Source: Flavobacterium sp. AG291 (GTDB lineage Bacteria; Bacteroidota; Bacteroidia; Flavobacteriales; Flavobacteriaceae). From it: 64,000 nucleotides of DNA. Within the stretch, counting starts at the first letter, position 1. Each line of letters opens with the position of its first letter. The stretch covers positions 248,001-312,000 of the forward strand of contig NZ_QQAR01000003.1 in NCBI RefSeq assembly GCF_003350375.1, written 5' to 3'. Shown in pieces: positions 54,459-63,423 of this stretch. The notes beneath the pieces are model-generated. The model saw nothing but the letters and a program-made list of their open reading frames with translations, had not been told where the DNA came from and searched no databases. A program made the translations under genes and the position numbers.

Positions 54459-54486
54459 CCGAAACCCGAAACTCAGAACCCGAAAC
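54459..54486. repeat. Heptamer tandem repeat between aguB and aguA
   Basis: Four head-to-tail heptamers: CCGAAAC (54459-54465), CCGAAAC (54466-54472), TCAGAAC (54473-54479) and CCGAAAC (54480-54486). A hairpin GAACCC/GGGTTC (54476-54492) reaches the aguB stop. Confidence 0.65.
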
Positions 54487-54491
54487 GGGTT

Positions 54492-55367
54492 CTATTCCCC
54501 GTCCAGGTAACGTTTTGTTATTGGCTGATAGCTGTCAATTCTTCTGTCACGAAGGAAAGGCCAGTGTGTACGGTAATGATCTGTTTTTTTAGTATCGATT
54601 TCTACTACAGTAGTTTCTTCGTTTTCATGAGAACCTAGATACATTAGTTTACCCTGAGGGTTTGCAACAAAACTACCTCCCCAGAATTTCATGGCACCAT
54701 CCTGTTCAAAACCTACACGGTTTACGCTTACAACGTGTACGCCATTGGCAACTGCATGCGAACGCTGAATGATCTGCCATGCATCGTACTGTTCTTTGTT
54801 AGTGTCTTCGTCCTGGTCTGTAGCCCAACCGATAGCAGTAGGGTAGAACATGATCTCTGCACCCATAAGTGCCGTAATACGGCTGGCTTCCGGATACCAC
54901 TGATCCCAACAGATAAGGATTCCGATCTTAGCATATTTAGTCTGGAATACTTTATAGCCCAGGTCGCCCGGGGTAAAGTAGAATTTCTCATAAAATGCCG
55001 GATCGTCCGGAATGTGCATTTTACGGTATTTACCAAGGTAAGTACCATCGGCATCGATAACAGCGGTTGTGTTGTGGTATAGGCCTTCTGCACGTTTCTC
55101 GAACAGAGAAGCAATAATAACAACATTAAGCTCCTTAGCAATTGGACTAAGCGCCTCAGTGCTTGGACCCGGAATAGCTTCGGCAAGCTTAAAGTTCTCA
55201 TAATCCTCTACATCACAAAAATACAGTGAAGTGAACAGCTCCTGAAGGCAAACGATCTGTGCGCCATCGGCAGCAGCTTTGCGTATTTCCCTTATGGCTT
55301 TATCAATATTAGGCTGCTTGTCTTTAACGCAGCTCATCTGTACTAATCCTACTTTTACTTTACTCAT
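54492..55367 (-). CDS. aguB: N-carbamoylputrescine amidase
   Basis: Carbon-nitrogen hydrolase superfamily, 291 residues, converting N-carbamoylputrescine to putrescine. The triad is Glu in CLQELFTSLYF, Lys in LGKYRKMHIPD and Cys in IGILICWDQWYPEA. The start MSKVKVGLVQMSC fits the family. First gene of the aguB-aguA unit; a TAAATTTG box lies 24-31 bases upstream. A terminal-repeat stretch separates it from aguA, yet the pathway logic argues for co-expression. Confidence 0.92.
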   Translation of the reverse strand: MSKVKVGLVQMSCVKDKQPNIDKAIREIRKAAADGAQIVCLQELFTSLYFCDVEDYENFKLAEAIPGPSTEALSPIAKELNVVIIASLFEKRAEGLYHNTTAVIDADGTYLGKYRKMHIPDDPAFYEKFYFTPGDLGYKVFQTKYAKIGILICWDQWYPEASRITALMGAEIMFYPTAIGWATDQDEDTNKEQYDAWQIIQRSHAVANGVHVVSVNRVGFEQDGAMKFWGGSFVANPQGKLMYLGSHENEETTVVEIDTKKTDHYRTHWPFLRDRRIDSYQPITKRYLDGE

Positions 55368-55390
55368 GGCATTACATAAAAATTGAGGTG

Positions 55391-55398
55391 CAAATTTA
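55391..55398 (-). promoter_or_regulatory. Candidate -7 box for aguB-aguA
   Basis: TAAATTTG on the minus strand, 23 bases upstream of the aguB ATG; no -33 partner. Confidence 0.4.
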
Positions 55399-55648
55399 CG
55401 TAAAAAGTTTGGTTTTTTAAGGATGCAGCTGTTAGGGTTAGGTTAAAGTGATTTTTGTTGCGATTTTACTTTTTGTTAATGATATATAGGTTTAAATGTT
55501 AAAATTATTAAGAAAAATTTTATATTTTAGCTAATGTGTGTTTAAGGGTTAAAATCTTAATCAAATAGGGTTTTACCTAGTTAGGAAGGATGTATAATTA
55601 CCAAATTTGAAAAACCAAAAAAGAAGTAACCAATTTAAACTTTATTAT

Positions 55649-56338
55649 ATGAAACGAATTTTATTTATCATGTTTTTAATTACTCTTGTTAGCTGTAAAA
55701 AAGATCATAAACAACAAGAATCCGTTACTGCCGAAGAACATAGTAATAAAAATGAAATGTTAAAAGATGAAGTTTTGAAATATGATTCAAAACGTTTAAG
55801 CAAGTTTTTGCAATGTGTTTCTAATGATCAGATATATAATACATATATTGGATTACCCTTGAGAGAAAGGGCTAGATGGATTGATCAGAACGGAATTAAA
55901 ATTTGCGAAAATCAGGCTTACACTTGTATATATGAGATACATGAGGTTTTAGATGTTGATGAATTTAATCGTTGGGTACGTACACATCCTGAAAACAATG
56001 AGGAAATAAAGTATTACGAAAAAGATTGGGATGTAATTAAGAAGTTTACTAGTGATATTTCATGTTATGAGTACTATGTTGGATTTACTTTTAATGGAAA
56101 TACGATAAATCTTAAGAAACTTAAATACTCTTATGACGAAACCTGCTATTCCAAACCTTTTTTTGAATCTCTTAGTAAGTTTTTAAAGAGTGGAGATCAA
56201 TTGTATTTTACAAAAGCAATGACTCCTGTTATTAAACCATCTGGTCAGGTAACTACAGAAGAAAGAGTCGTTTTTGAGATAAGAAACGGTACACAAATAA
56301 GAAGATTTGATATATCACACGATCCTACATTTTTATAA
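55649..56338 (+). CDS. Lipoprotein of unknown function, first gene of a signalling unit
   Basis: 229 residues from the ATG at 55649; an in-frame upstream start at 55607 adds a charged non-hydrophobic leader. The lipoprotein signal MKRILFIMFLITLVSC places the acylated cysteine at residue 16. The rest is charged, with Cys pairs in FLQCVSND, KICENQAYTCIYE and SCYEYY. No family recognised. It lies 12 bases before the multi-pass protein, and the four genes downstream of it run in one direction with tiny gaps. It could be a secreted ligand binder or a regulated output of the two-component system. Confidence 0.7.
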   Translation: MKRILFIMFLITLVSCKKDHKQQESVTAEEHSNKNEMLKDEVLKYDSKRLSKFLQCVSNDQIYNTYIGLPLRERARWIDQNGIKICENQAYTCIYEIHEVLDVDEFNRWVRTHPENNEEIKYYEKDWDVIKKFTSDISCYEYYVGFTFNGNTINLKKLKYSYDETCYSKPFFESLSKFLKSGDQLYFTKAMTPVIKPSGQVTTEERVVFEIRNGTQIRRFDISHDPTFL

Positions 56339-56350
56339 ATTTTTGTACTT

Positions 56351-56977
56351 ATGTTTTTAGAATTAATACCATTATATGTTTTAGTTACTCTTTTTGTAGC
56401 GTTATCGAAATTGAAATTGAAATACGTTGCAAATAAGTATCTTATGATTATATTACTAATTAATGGTGTTACAGAAATTAGTAGCGCCTTTTTATTATAT
56501 AGTGGAAATTCTATTTCGTTGATATCGACAATAAATATAATAATCACTACTTGCTTGTGGTTGTTATTAATGGATATGTGGATAAAAAGCAGAATTGTTA
56601 TTATAATTACAATAATAGCATTTCTGCTTTTTTCAACAATTAATTTATTTTTTATAGAAGGTATATGGATATTTAATAAATATACTTTTATTGTTGGAGC
56701 TTTTTTATACCTAATCGTATTTATTGTGAAAAGTTTTAATGAACTCAAACTTGAAAAGTTCTCTGTACTCTTATCTAATTATTATATTTTAGTTCTTTCA
56801 CCTATTATATATTTTTTTGGTTTTAGTTTTATTTTTGGATTTGGAGATATTCCTTTGGCTAAAGTGAAAGTTTTTGAAGTAAAACTTTATACTATTATTG
56901 CATTTTTCGTCAACATCATCTACTACACCCTCATAAATATCTACATTTACAGAGAAAGGAAATTTAAACATGCTTGA
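56351..56977 (+). CDS. Multi-pass membrane protein encoded before a sensor kinase
   Basis: 208 residues, very rich in Ile, Leu and Phe and noticeably more AT-rich in codon use than its neighbours. About seven hydrophobic segments are visible, starting near residues 3, 29, 55, 80, 108, 138 and 176, followed by a short basic tail (YRERKFKHA). The layout resembles the seven-helix receptor modules that are fused to kinases in other Bacteroidetes, but here it is a separate gene whose end overlaps the kinase start by 8 bases. I recognise no named family. Confidence 0.72.
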   Translation: MFLELIPLYVLVTLFVALSKLKLKYVANKYLMIILLINGVTEISSAFLLYSGNSISLISTINIIITTCLWLLLMDMWIKSRIVIIITIIAFLLFSTINLFFIEGIWIFNKYTFIVGAFLYLIVFIVKSFNELKLEKFSVLLSNYYILVLSPIIYFFGFSFIFGFGDIPLAKVKVFEVKLYTIIAFFVNIIYYTLINIYIYRERKFKHA

Positions 56978-57740
56978 TAATATTGCTTTTGGTATCGTTA
57001 TAAGTGTGCTATTTGTTAGTTTGATAGTACTTTTTTGCGTACTTATCATTAAGCTGTATATCCATAAGGTTAAAAGCTACACCAAGCTCATTTATGAGAA
57101 AGATCTCAATTTCCAAAAGACGCTTAATGCGACAATTATGGAAACCCAGGAGCAGGTGCTCAATAACATTTCGCAGGATCTGCACGACGATGCAGGGCAG
57201 CAGCTTACTTATATCAATTTTGTTGTAGAAAATCTTAAATACGATAACCCTGAACTTAACGAAGCACTTAATCCTTTAAGCCAGTCTATCGGAACGTTGT
57301 CTAAGTCGATACGCAGCATTAGCCACTCCCTTAACAGTCAACTATTGGTACAGGAAAGCCTTGTGAAAGCGATAGAGGCCGAGGTGGAGCGTCTTAAAAG
57401 CAATACTAAGTTGCAGGTTAACCTTATTTTGAGTGGTAGCCGCAAAAAATCTTTTGAGAGCGATGTAAAGATCGTTATCTACCGTATTTTTCAGGAGGTT
57501 ATCAATAATGCACTGAAGCATTCCGGTGCATCGGTTGTGGATATCACGTTGAAAACAGAACCTTGCTTTGAACTTACTGTTGCTGATAACGGTAAAGGAT
57601 TCATACCGGATAGCATTAATGATAGTAAATCAGGTTTAGGGCTTAAAAATATTGTAAAACGTGCCGAAATCATTAACTTTAAGGTCAAACTGGATTCGGC
57701 CCCCGGTGAGGGAACACATATAATCATTTCTGAAAAATAA
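56970..57740 (+). CDS. Sensor histidine kinase (HisKA_3 / NarX-like)
   Basis: 256 residues. A single N-terminal membrane helix (about 8-30) is followed directly by a coiled DHp domain with His72 in SQDLHDDAGQQL and a HATPase_c domain (NNALKHS, DNGKGFIPDS, GLGLKNIVKRAE). There is no periplasmic or PAS sensor domain, so the signal probably comes from a partner, most simply the membrane protein whose gene overlaps its start. It pairs with the LuxR-type regulator 4 bases downstream. Confidence 0.9.
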   Translation: MLDNIAFGIVISVLFVSLIVLFCVLIIKLYIHKVKSYTKLIYEKDLNFQKTLNATIMETQEQVLNNISQDLHDDAGQQLTYINFVVENLKYDNPELNEALNPLSQSIGTLSKSIRSISHSLNSQLLVQESLVKAIEAEVERLKSNTKLQVNLILSGSRKKSFESDVKIVIYRIFQEVINNALKHSGASVVDITLKTEPCFELTVADNGKGFIPDSINDSKSGLGLKNIVKRAEIINFKVKLDSAPGEGTHIIISEK

Positions 57741-57744
57741 GCCT

Positions 57745-58410
57745 ATGGACAAAATTACTATTGGTATTGTTGACGATCATAAAATTGTAAGGCAGGGCCT
57801 CAGGGAACTCCTCGAGAAAATAAGCAATTATAAGGTTGTTGCCGAATTTGAAAACGGAAACGATTTTTTGAATGCTTTGCCTATTGAAGATAAACCTAAT
57901 CTTTTCATCATAGACTATTCTATGCCCGGACTGAATGGTGTAGAGGTGCTAAAAGCGCTGGAAGAAAAAGATGAGGAATATAAGGTACTCTTGCTTACCC
58001 AACATTTTGATGAACAGATTATTGATGCTGCTTATCATCATGGGGCAAGAGGGTTTTTACATAAAAACTGTACTGCTCAGGACTTGAAATTCGCAATAGA
58101 TAATATTGCAACTGTTGGTTACAACAATGTGGTTGAGATCCTTAAGCGTGTCAGGAAATATGATCCTTTTGCTAATGCTGAGCCTAAGAGTGGGATAAAG
58201 CTTACCGAGAGGGAGTATGATTTCCTGAGATTGGTTTGCGATGAAAAAGAGTATACCTACGAGCAAATGGCCGATATAATGAGTGTATCTGTAAAATCAA
58301 TCGAGGCTTATCGTACTGCGCTTTTTGAAAAATACAACATTAAGTCTAAAGTAGGACTGGTGCTGTTTTCATATAAGCACAAACTTACTCCGCCATTTGC
58401 AGAGAAATAG
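57745..58410 (+). CDS. LuxR-type response regulator (NarL family)
   Basis: 221 residues: a receiver with Asp10-Asp11, phospho-acceptor Asp57 in FIIDYSMPGLNG and Lys in FLHKNCTAQD, then a LuxR HTH (LTEREYDFLRLVCDEKEYTYEQMADIMS). Partner of the upstream kinase, four bases apart. It ends 2 bases from the convergent TrhA gene. Confidence 0.93.
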   Translation: MDKITIGIVDDHKIVRQGLRELLEKISNYKVVAEFENGNDFLNALPIEDKPNLFIIDYSMPGLNGVEVLKALEEKDEEYKVLLLTQHFDEQIIDAAYHHGARGFLHKNCTAQDLKFAIDNIATVGYNNVVEILKRVRKYDPFANAEPKSGIKLTEREYDFLRLVCDEKEYTYEQMADIMSVSVKSIEAYRTALFEKYNIKSKVGLVLFSYKHKLTPPFAEK

Positions 58411-58412
58411 TA

Positions 58413-59048
58413 TTAAGGGATAAGATAAAAGAAGATCCCGAAGAAGTGCAGGGCACTGCCTCCCAATACAAACAAATGCCAGATGGTATGGTTGTAGGGA
58501 ATCTTTTCTTTTGCAAAAAAGTAAATCCCTATAGTATAACACAGTCCGCCTCCCAGTAAGTAATAAAGAGCACCTGCTGCTACATTTTCTATCAACGGTT
58601 TTATGGCTATAATTATAAGCCATCCCATTAATGCATAAAGAATGAGTGATAGTTTTTCAGATTTTCGCAATGGCGAAAACTTAAAGATGAATCCGGCAAT
58701 AGCAAATGCCCATATAAACCCAAAGATGCACCATCCCCATATACCTTTCAGTCCTAACAGGGCTACAGGTGTATAGGTTCCGGCAATGAGTATGTATATA
58801 CATAAATGGTCGATACGCTGAAAGATGCGTTTCCATTTTAGTTTATGCATGGCATGATATATCGTAGAAGCCGAATATAAAAGCACCAGGCTGATGCCAA
58901 ATACAAGGGCAGCGGCAAGATCTGTTTTTGTACCTCTGAAAGCAGCAAATCCCGCCAGTAGTATCAGGGCAGCTACAGATAGTAAAGCACCGGCCCCGTG
59001 GGTGATAACGTTCCAGAATTCTTCCTGCTTTCTATTCTTTTTTGACAT
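58413..59048 (-). CDS. TrhA/hemolysin III family membrane protein
   Basis: 211 residues with seven predicted helices. The PAQR-type motifs are EFWNVITHGAGALLSV, STIYHAMH, the RIDHLCIYILIAGTYTP segment with conserved His and Asp, and NHTIWHLFVLGGSALHFFG. Proteins of this family maintain membrane fluidity through unsaturated fatty acid control; the haemolytic activity of the name is not implied. A TACCTTTG box lies upstream (59067-59074). Confidence 0.88.
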   Translation of the reverse strand: MSKKNRKQEEFWNVITHGAGALLSVAALILLAGFAAFRGTKTDLAAALVFGISLVLLYSASTIYHAMHKLKWKRIFQRIDHLCIYILIAGTYTPVALLGLKGIWGWCIFGFIWAFAIAGFIFKFSPLRKSEKLSLILYALMGWLIIIAIKPLIENVAAGALYYLLGGGLCYTIGIYFFAKEKIPYNHTIWHLFVLGGSALHFFGIFFYLIP

Positions 59049-59066
59049 GGCTAAGTAATAATACTA

Positions 59067-59074
59067 CAAAGGTA
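59067..59074 (-). promoter_or_regulatory. Candidate -7 box for the TrhA gene
   Basis: TACCTTTG on the minus strand, 18 bases upstream of the ATG at 59048. A TTG lies 27 bases further, beyond the usual spacing. Confidence 0.35.
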
Positions 59075-59205
59075 ATCGTTCGCTTTTTTACCTGTAGTAT
59101 TCAACTGCTAATATTTTGTTATAATCTAATGGCAAAAAGTATAGCTGTAGAAATTAATGTTTTATATTTTTGGGTATTAATCAATCACAGCACCAATTAG
59201 TATCC

Positions 59206-60408
59206 ATGAAAATACGCTTACTGTTTTTAAGTTTCCTATTCATAACAACACTTTTTGTAAATGCACAGACTCTTAAAAAAGATATTGTAAGGCTCGACCT
59301 GAAAACACAGCTTGAATATTGTAAAGTACATACGTTAAATACACTTACAGCGCTTCCTAATGACGGGAAGTCGTTGCCACGAAGCATTCCGGCTAAAAGC
59401 AAAGAGTGGAACTATGTTGATTATAAGGACTGGACTAGCGGTTTCTGGCCGGGTCAGTTATGGTACGTTTATGAAACCAGTCATGATAAAAAGATATTGG
59501 CTGCTGCCGAAAAATATACAAACTATTTACTGCCGTTAACCAACACTAAAGCTGCCGACCACGATTTAGGGTTTCAGGTGTTTAATAGTTTTGGTAATGC
59601 CTATCAGCTAACGGGTAAAAAGGAATATAAAGAAGCTGTACTCAGGGCTGCCGATACGCTTGCCACATTATTCAATACGAAGGTTGGTACAATACAATCG
59701 TGGCCTCATGCCAGGTATGGCGGTCATAATACCATTATAGATAATATGATGAACCTTGAAATGTTATTTTGGGCATCAAAACACGGAGGTAACAAAAAGC
59801 TATATGATATTGCTGTAAAACATGCCGAAACTACCATGCAAAATCATTTCAGGCCTGACTATTCCGCATACCATGTTGTGGTGTATGATACTGAAACAGG
59901 TCAAAAAATAAAAGGAGTTACAGCACAGGGATTGTCCGACGATAGTATGTGGGCGAGGGGACAGGCATGGGCTATTTATGGTTTTACAATGGTATATAGG
60001 GAAACTGGCGACCGTAAATTCCGTGATTTTGCTCATAAGCTGGCAAGGGTTTATCTCGACAGGCTTCCAAAAGATATGATTCCTTATTGGGATTTTAATG
60101 ATACAGATCTACAGGCACCAAGGGATGCTTCAGCAGCGGCTATTACGGCTTCGGCATTACTGGAACTGGCTACTTTTACCAAGGACAGTAAGTTGAAAAG
60201 GGAATATGAAGAAAAGGCCATGAAAATGATAACGGAGTTAACTAACCATTATCAGAGCCGCTATGAGAACAATGCATTGTTGTTACATTCTACAGGGCAT
60301 AAACCTGCCGGGAGTGAAATAGATTGTTCGATAATCTATGCTGATTATTACTATATGGAATGCCTGGCAAGGCTTGAAAAATTAATGTGGGTTAAGCGAT
60401 TTTTTTAA
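59206..60408 (+). CDS. GH88 unsaturated glucuronyl hydrolase
   Basis: 400 residues from the ATG at 59206 (the TTG at 59170 adds a polar leader). A signal peptide MKIRLLFLSFLFITTLFVNAQ precedes an alpha/alpha-barrel. Family features are DWTSGFWPGQLWYVYE, DNMMNLEMLFWA with the likely catalytic Asp, GLSDDSMWARGQAW, and the terminal HSTGHKPAGSEIDCSIIYADYYYMEC. GH88 enzymes release 4,5-unsaturated uronic acids from products of polysaccharide lyases. No lyase or SusC/SusD gene is near, so it is an orphan. It overlaps the aldo/keto reductase gene by one base. Confidence 0.88.
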   Translation: MKIRLLFLSFLFITTLFVNAQTLKKDIVRLDLKTQLEYCKVHTLNTLTALPNDGKSLPRSIPAKSKEWNYVDYKDWTSGFWPGQLWYVYETSHDKKILAAAEKYTNYLLPLTNTKAADHDLGFQVFNSFGNAYQLTGKKEYKEAVLRAADTLATLFNTKVGTIQSWPHARYGGHNTIIDNMMNLEMLFWASKHGGNKKLYDIAVKHAETTMQNHFRPDYSAYHVVVYDTETGQKIKGVTAQGLSDDSMWARGQAWAIYGFTMVYRETGDRKFRDFAHKLARVYLDRLPKDMIPYWDFNDTDLQAPRDASAAAITASALLELATFTKDSKLKREYEEKAMKMITELTNHYQSRYENNALLLHSTGHKPAGSEIDCSIIYADYYYMECLARLEKLMWVKRFF

Positions 60409-61307
60409 TGATGAGGTACAATACAATTCATAAAACAGGATTTAAGGTTAGCGAGATAAGCTTTGGCTGTATGTCGCTTAAAAGCGAAGGAAAAGATAAC
60501 GATGTTATAATCAATAAGGCTATTGACGGAGGTATTAATCTTTTTGATACTGCCGACCTGTATGAGAAAGGAGAGAACGAAAGGCTTTTAGGAAATGCTC
60601 TTAAAGCAAAGCGTAAAGATGTTTTTATCTCTACTAAAGTAGGTAATCAGTGGAGGAAAGATGGCAGCGGCTGGGACTGGAATCCGCGTAAGGAATACAT
60701 TCTGAACGCTGTGGATGATAGCCTGAAAAGATTACAAACGGATTATATCGATCTATACCTGTTGCATGGGGGTACAATGGATGATCCTATGGATGAATCC
60801 ATCGAAGCTTTTGAACGTTTGGTTGATATGGGTAAAATTAGAAGTTATGGCTTGTCGTCCATACGCTCGAATGTAATTAGAGAATTTGTAAAAAGGTCAA
60901 ACATTGCTGCTGTAATGACTCAATACAGTTACCTTGACCGCAGGCCCGAAGAAGAAACATTAAACCTGCTGTTTAATAACAATATTGGTGTTTTAGCCCG
61001 TGGCAGTATGGCTTCAGGTTTGCTGGTCGATAAACCGGCTTCGGATTATCTTAATCTTAAAGCTCCTGAGGTAGAAAAAATAGTAAATGAACTGAAACAT
61101 AATCTTCCGGAAGGCAGAACGTTACAGGAAACAGTTATGCGATATGTCAACGGTCATTCGGCAGTAACAACAGCTGTTGCGGGTATTCGTACACTAAAAC
61201 AGCTTGAAGATGCTATTAATACGGCCAATACCTTACCTTTAATGGAAGAAGAACGTCAGCATTTACAGGCTTTATGGACAGGTAATACCTATTCTGAACA
61301 CCGATAA
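60408..61307 (+). CDS. Aldo/keto reductase
   Basis: 299 residues, TIM-barrel NADPH-dependent reductase. The tetrad is visible: Asp in FDTADLYEKGENE with Tyr following, Lys in FISTKVGNQW, and His in YLLHGGTMDD. SYGLSSIRSN and GIRTLKQLE match the family. It begins on the last base of the GH88 gene and so is probably co-translated; it might reduce a sugar-derived aldehyde, which is inference. Confidence 0.9.
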   Translation: MMRYNTIHKTGFKVSEISFGCMSLKSEGKDNDVIINKAIDGGINLFDTADLYEKGENERLLGNALKAKRKDVFISTKVGNQWRKDGSGWDWNPRKEYILNAVDDSLKRLQTDYIDLYLLHGGTMDDPMDESIEAFERLVDMGKIRSYGLSSIRSNVIREFVKRSNIAAVMTQYSYLDRRPEEETLNLLFNNNIGVLARGSMASGLLVDKPASDYLNLKAPEVEKIVNELKHNLPEGRTLQETVMRYVNGHSAVTTAVAGIRTLKQLEDAINTANTLPLMEEERQHLQALWTGNTYSEHR

Positions 61308-61333
61308 TAATAAAAAGAAAGTCAGCTTCCAGT

Positions 61334-62935
61334 ATGGAAAACGTAACTATTATAATAATGATGTTGTTTGGTATTGCATTTTTAGGCATACTGAGCAATA
61401 AATACCATTTTCCTTTTCCGATAGTATTAGTGCTATGCGGAATTATAATTAGTATAGTTCCCGGACTTCCGGTAATTGCGTTGAGTCCCGAAATTGTATT
61501 TGTAATATTCTTACCGCCATTGTTATACCATGCCTCCTGGCATACAAGCTGGCATGACTTTAAGGGAGCTATCCGCCCTATAAGCCTTGCGGCCATTGGT
61601 TTGGTATTCTTTACTACATTGGCTGTAGCTGTAGTAGCACATGAACTGATAGATGATATCAGTTGGCCAATAGCCTTTCTGATAGGTGCTATTGTTTCGC
61701 CTCCGGATGCTGTAGCAGCTACCTCAATTACAAAAGGATTAGGACTTAATCCCAGATTGCTCACCATACTTGATGGGGAAAGTCTTGTAAACGATGCAAG
61801 TGGCCTTGTGGCTTACAAATATGCACTTGCAGCCGTTGCAGCAGGTAATTTTGTACTATGGGAAGCCGGTATTAACTTCCTTGTGGTGGCTGGTGCCGGT
61901 GTTGCGATTGGTCTGGCATTAGGGTATGCAATGTATCTTGTTCATAAAAAGTTTGTTTGTGATCCGATCATAGAAGTAACGTTTACCTTCCTGACACCAT
62001 TTGCATCCTATCTTATTGCGGAACATTTCCATTATTCAGGGGTGCTTGCGGTGGTGTCAACAGGCTTATATTTGTCTTACAGGGCGGGGGAGATATTCTC
62101 TCATCAGAGCCGAATTATGGCAGTTACCGTTTGGGATGTGGTAGCCTATATTCTTAACGGATTGATATTTATCCTTATCGGACTCCAGTTACGCCAGATC
62201 ATGGATGGTATAGGTGAATATTCTATGACATCATTATTGTTATGGGGTGGCGCAATAAGCTTTGTGGTTATTATAGTACGTTTTTTATGGGTAATACCTG
62301 CAGCTATGCTACCGCGCATTTTGAGTAAAAGAATACGAGATAATGAAGAATTCGACAGCCGTAATCTGGTGGTATTCGGATGGGCAGGTATGCGTGGCGT
62401 GGTATCTATGGCTGCGGCGCTTGCTATACCGTTGACATTTAAGAATGGCGATCCTTTTCCCCATCGTAGTCTTATCATTTATCTTGTGTTTTGTGTTATT
62501 GTATCAACATTGGTGCTATTAGGCTTAACGTTACCCTGGGTTATTAAGAAACTAAAAATTGAGCCTTATTCTATGTATGCGGAAGAATATGAAGTGCGTA
62601 ATAACATTGTATCTCATGCTATTACTCATATAGAAGACAATTATTCGCTATTGCAGGATGAATTGCTTAATAACATTAAGAGCAAGTATGAAGTAAAATA
62701 TAACCGACTGCAAAAGACGGAACTTCCGGCACATTTCTTTGGTAACGGAGAAATTTTGGCAACCAATATTTTTAACGAATACACCCAACTACAGATAGAC
62801 GTGCTGAATGTAGAACGCAAAAAGATTGACGAACTTCATAGACAAGGTAAGGCCAGTGAAGAGATACTTCGCAAGATTGAGCGCGAGCTCGACCTTGAAG
62901 AAACAAGGCTCAATATGGATATGTATGAGGGGTAA
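61334..62935 (+). CDS. CPA1-family Na+/H+ antiporter
   Basis: 533 residues with about 12 membrane helices over the first about 410 residues. The ion-binding motif is LIGAIVSPPDAVAATSITKG, and GESLVNDASGLVAYK provides the conserved Asn-Asp. The cytoplasmic tail (about 420-533) is helical and charged, ending EETRLNMDMYEG. Exports Na+ in exchange for H+ at the inner membrane. It follows the aldo/keto reductase gene by 26 bases. Confidence 0.92.
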   Translation: MENVTIIIMMLFGIAFLGILSNKYHFPFPIVLVLCGIIISIVPGLPVIALSPEIVFVIFLPPLLYHASWHTSWHDFKGAIRPISLAAIGLVFFTTLAVAVVAHELIDDISWPIAFLIGAIVSPPDAVAATSITKGLGLNPRLLTILDGESLVNDASGLVAYKYALAAVAAGNFVLWEAGINFLVVAGAGVAIGLALGYAMYLVHKKFVCDPIIEVTFTFLTPFASYLIAEHFHYSGVLAVVSTGLYLSYRAGEIFSHQSRIMAVTVWDVVAYILNGLIFILIGLQLRQIMDGIGEYSMTSLLLWGGAISFVVIIVRFLWVIPAAMLPRILSKRIRDNEEFDSRNLVVFGWAGMRGVVSMAAALAIPLTFKNGDPFPHRSLIIYLVFCVIVSTLVLLGLTLPWVIKKLKIEPYSMYAEEYEVRNNIVSHAITHIEDNYSLLQDELLNNIKSKYEVKYNRLQKTELPAHFFGNGEILATNIFNEYTQLQIDVLNVERKKIDELHRQGKASEEILRKIERELDLEETRLNMDMYEG

Positions 62936-62955
62936 GAATATAAAAGAGTAAGACT

Positions 62956-63423
62956 ATGGTAATAGAATATCTAAAGGAATTACAGAAGAATCCTTATAGA
63001 TATGGAAAGACACATTTAAATAATGAGCCTATTCCTGAATCAGAAATTATACACCTTGAACAATTATACAATCAGGGGAAAACTTTTCCAAAAGCATTGC
63101 GAGAATTATTGTTTTTAGCAGGGAATTATTGCTACGTCCTGGATTATGGAGTTAATGAATCTCAGGAAGAATTGCAGGAATATGTTCGTGAGAAACTTGA
63201 GTTTCGAAACAAAGTAATTTCAAGACCGTTTTTTGTTATTGATGTATATAATGTAGGGACTCAATGCTTATTTATTTACTTGGACGAAGGTGACGACCCT
63301 CCAGTGTATGAAGGGTTTTATAGTGATAAAACATCTGAATGGATTCGTTTAATTTCATATAGTCTTTCTAAATATATTGATACTCTTTTGGTAGAGGTAA
63401 AAGAAGGTAAAAATCCTTTTTAA
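62956..63423 (+). CDS. SMI1/KNR4 (SUKH)-like protein
   Basis: 155 residues, soluble. The N-terminal half (IPESEIIHLEQLYNQGKTFPKALRELLFLAG) fits the SUKH pattern of a helix, a short polar linker and an acidic-hydrophobic helix. The middle has an acidic strand pair FIYLDEGDDPPVY and the end SLSKYIDTLLVEVK. SUKH proteins often neutralise contact-dependent toxins; no toxin gene is seen here. Convergent with the DoxX-like gene with a 4-base overlap. Confidence 0.7.
   Translation: MVIEYLKELQKNPYRYGKTHLNNEPIPESEIIHLEQLYNQGKTFPKALRELLFLAGNYCYVLDYGVNESQEELQEYVREKLEFRNKVISRPFFVIDVYNVGTQCLFIYLDEGDDPPVYEGFYSDKTSEWIRLISYSLSKYIDTLLVEVKEGKNPF

Noticed and set aside
54728-55201. 157-residue open frame in another minus-strand frame of aguB
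   Set aside because: It is Leu/Arg/Ser-rich shadow sequence of aguB.
61216-61767. 183-residue antisense open frame within the antiporter gene
   Set aside because: It is a codon-bias shadow on the minus strand of a clear CPA1 antiporter and has no family resemblance.
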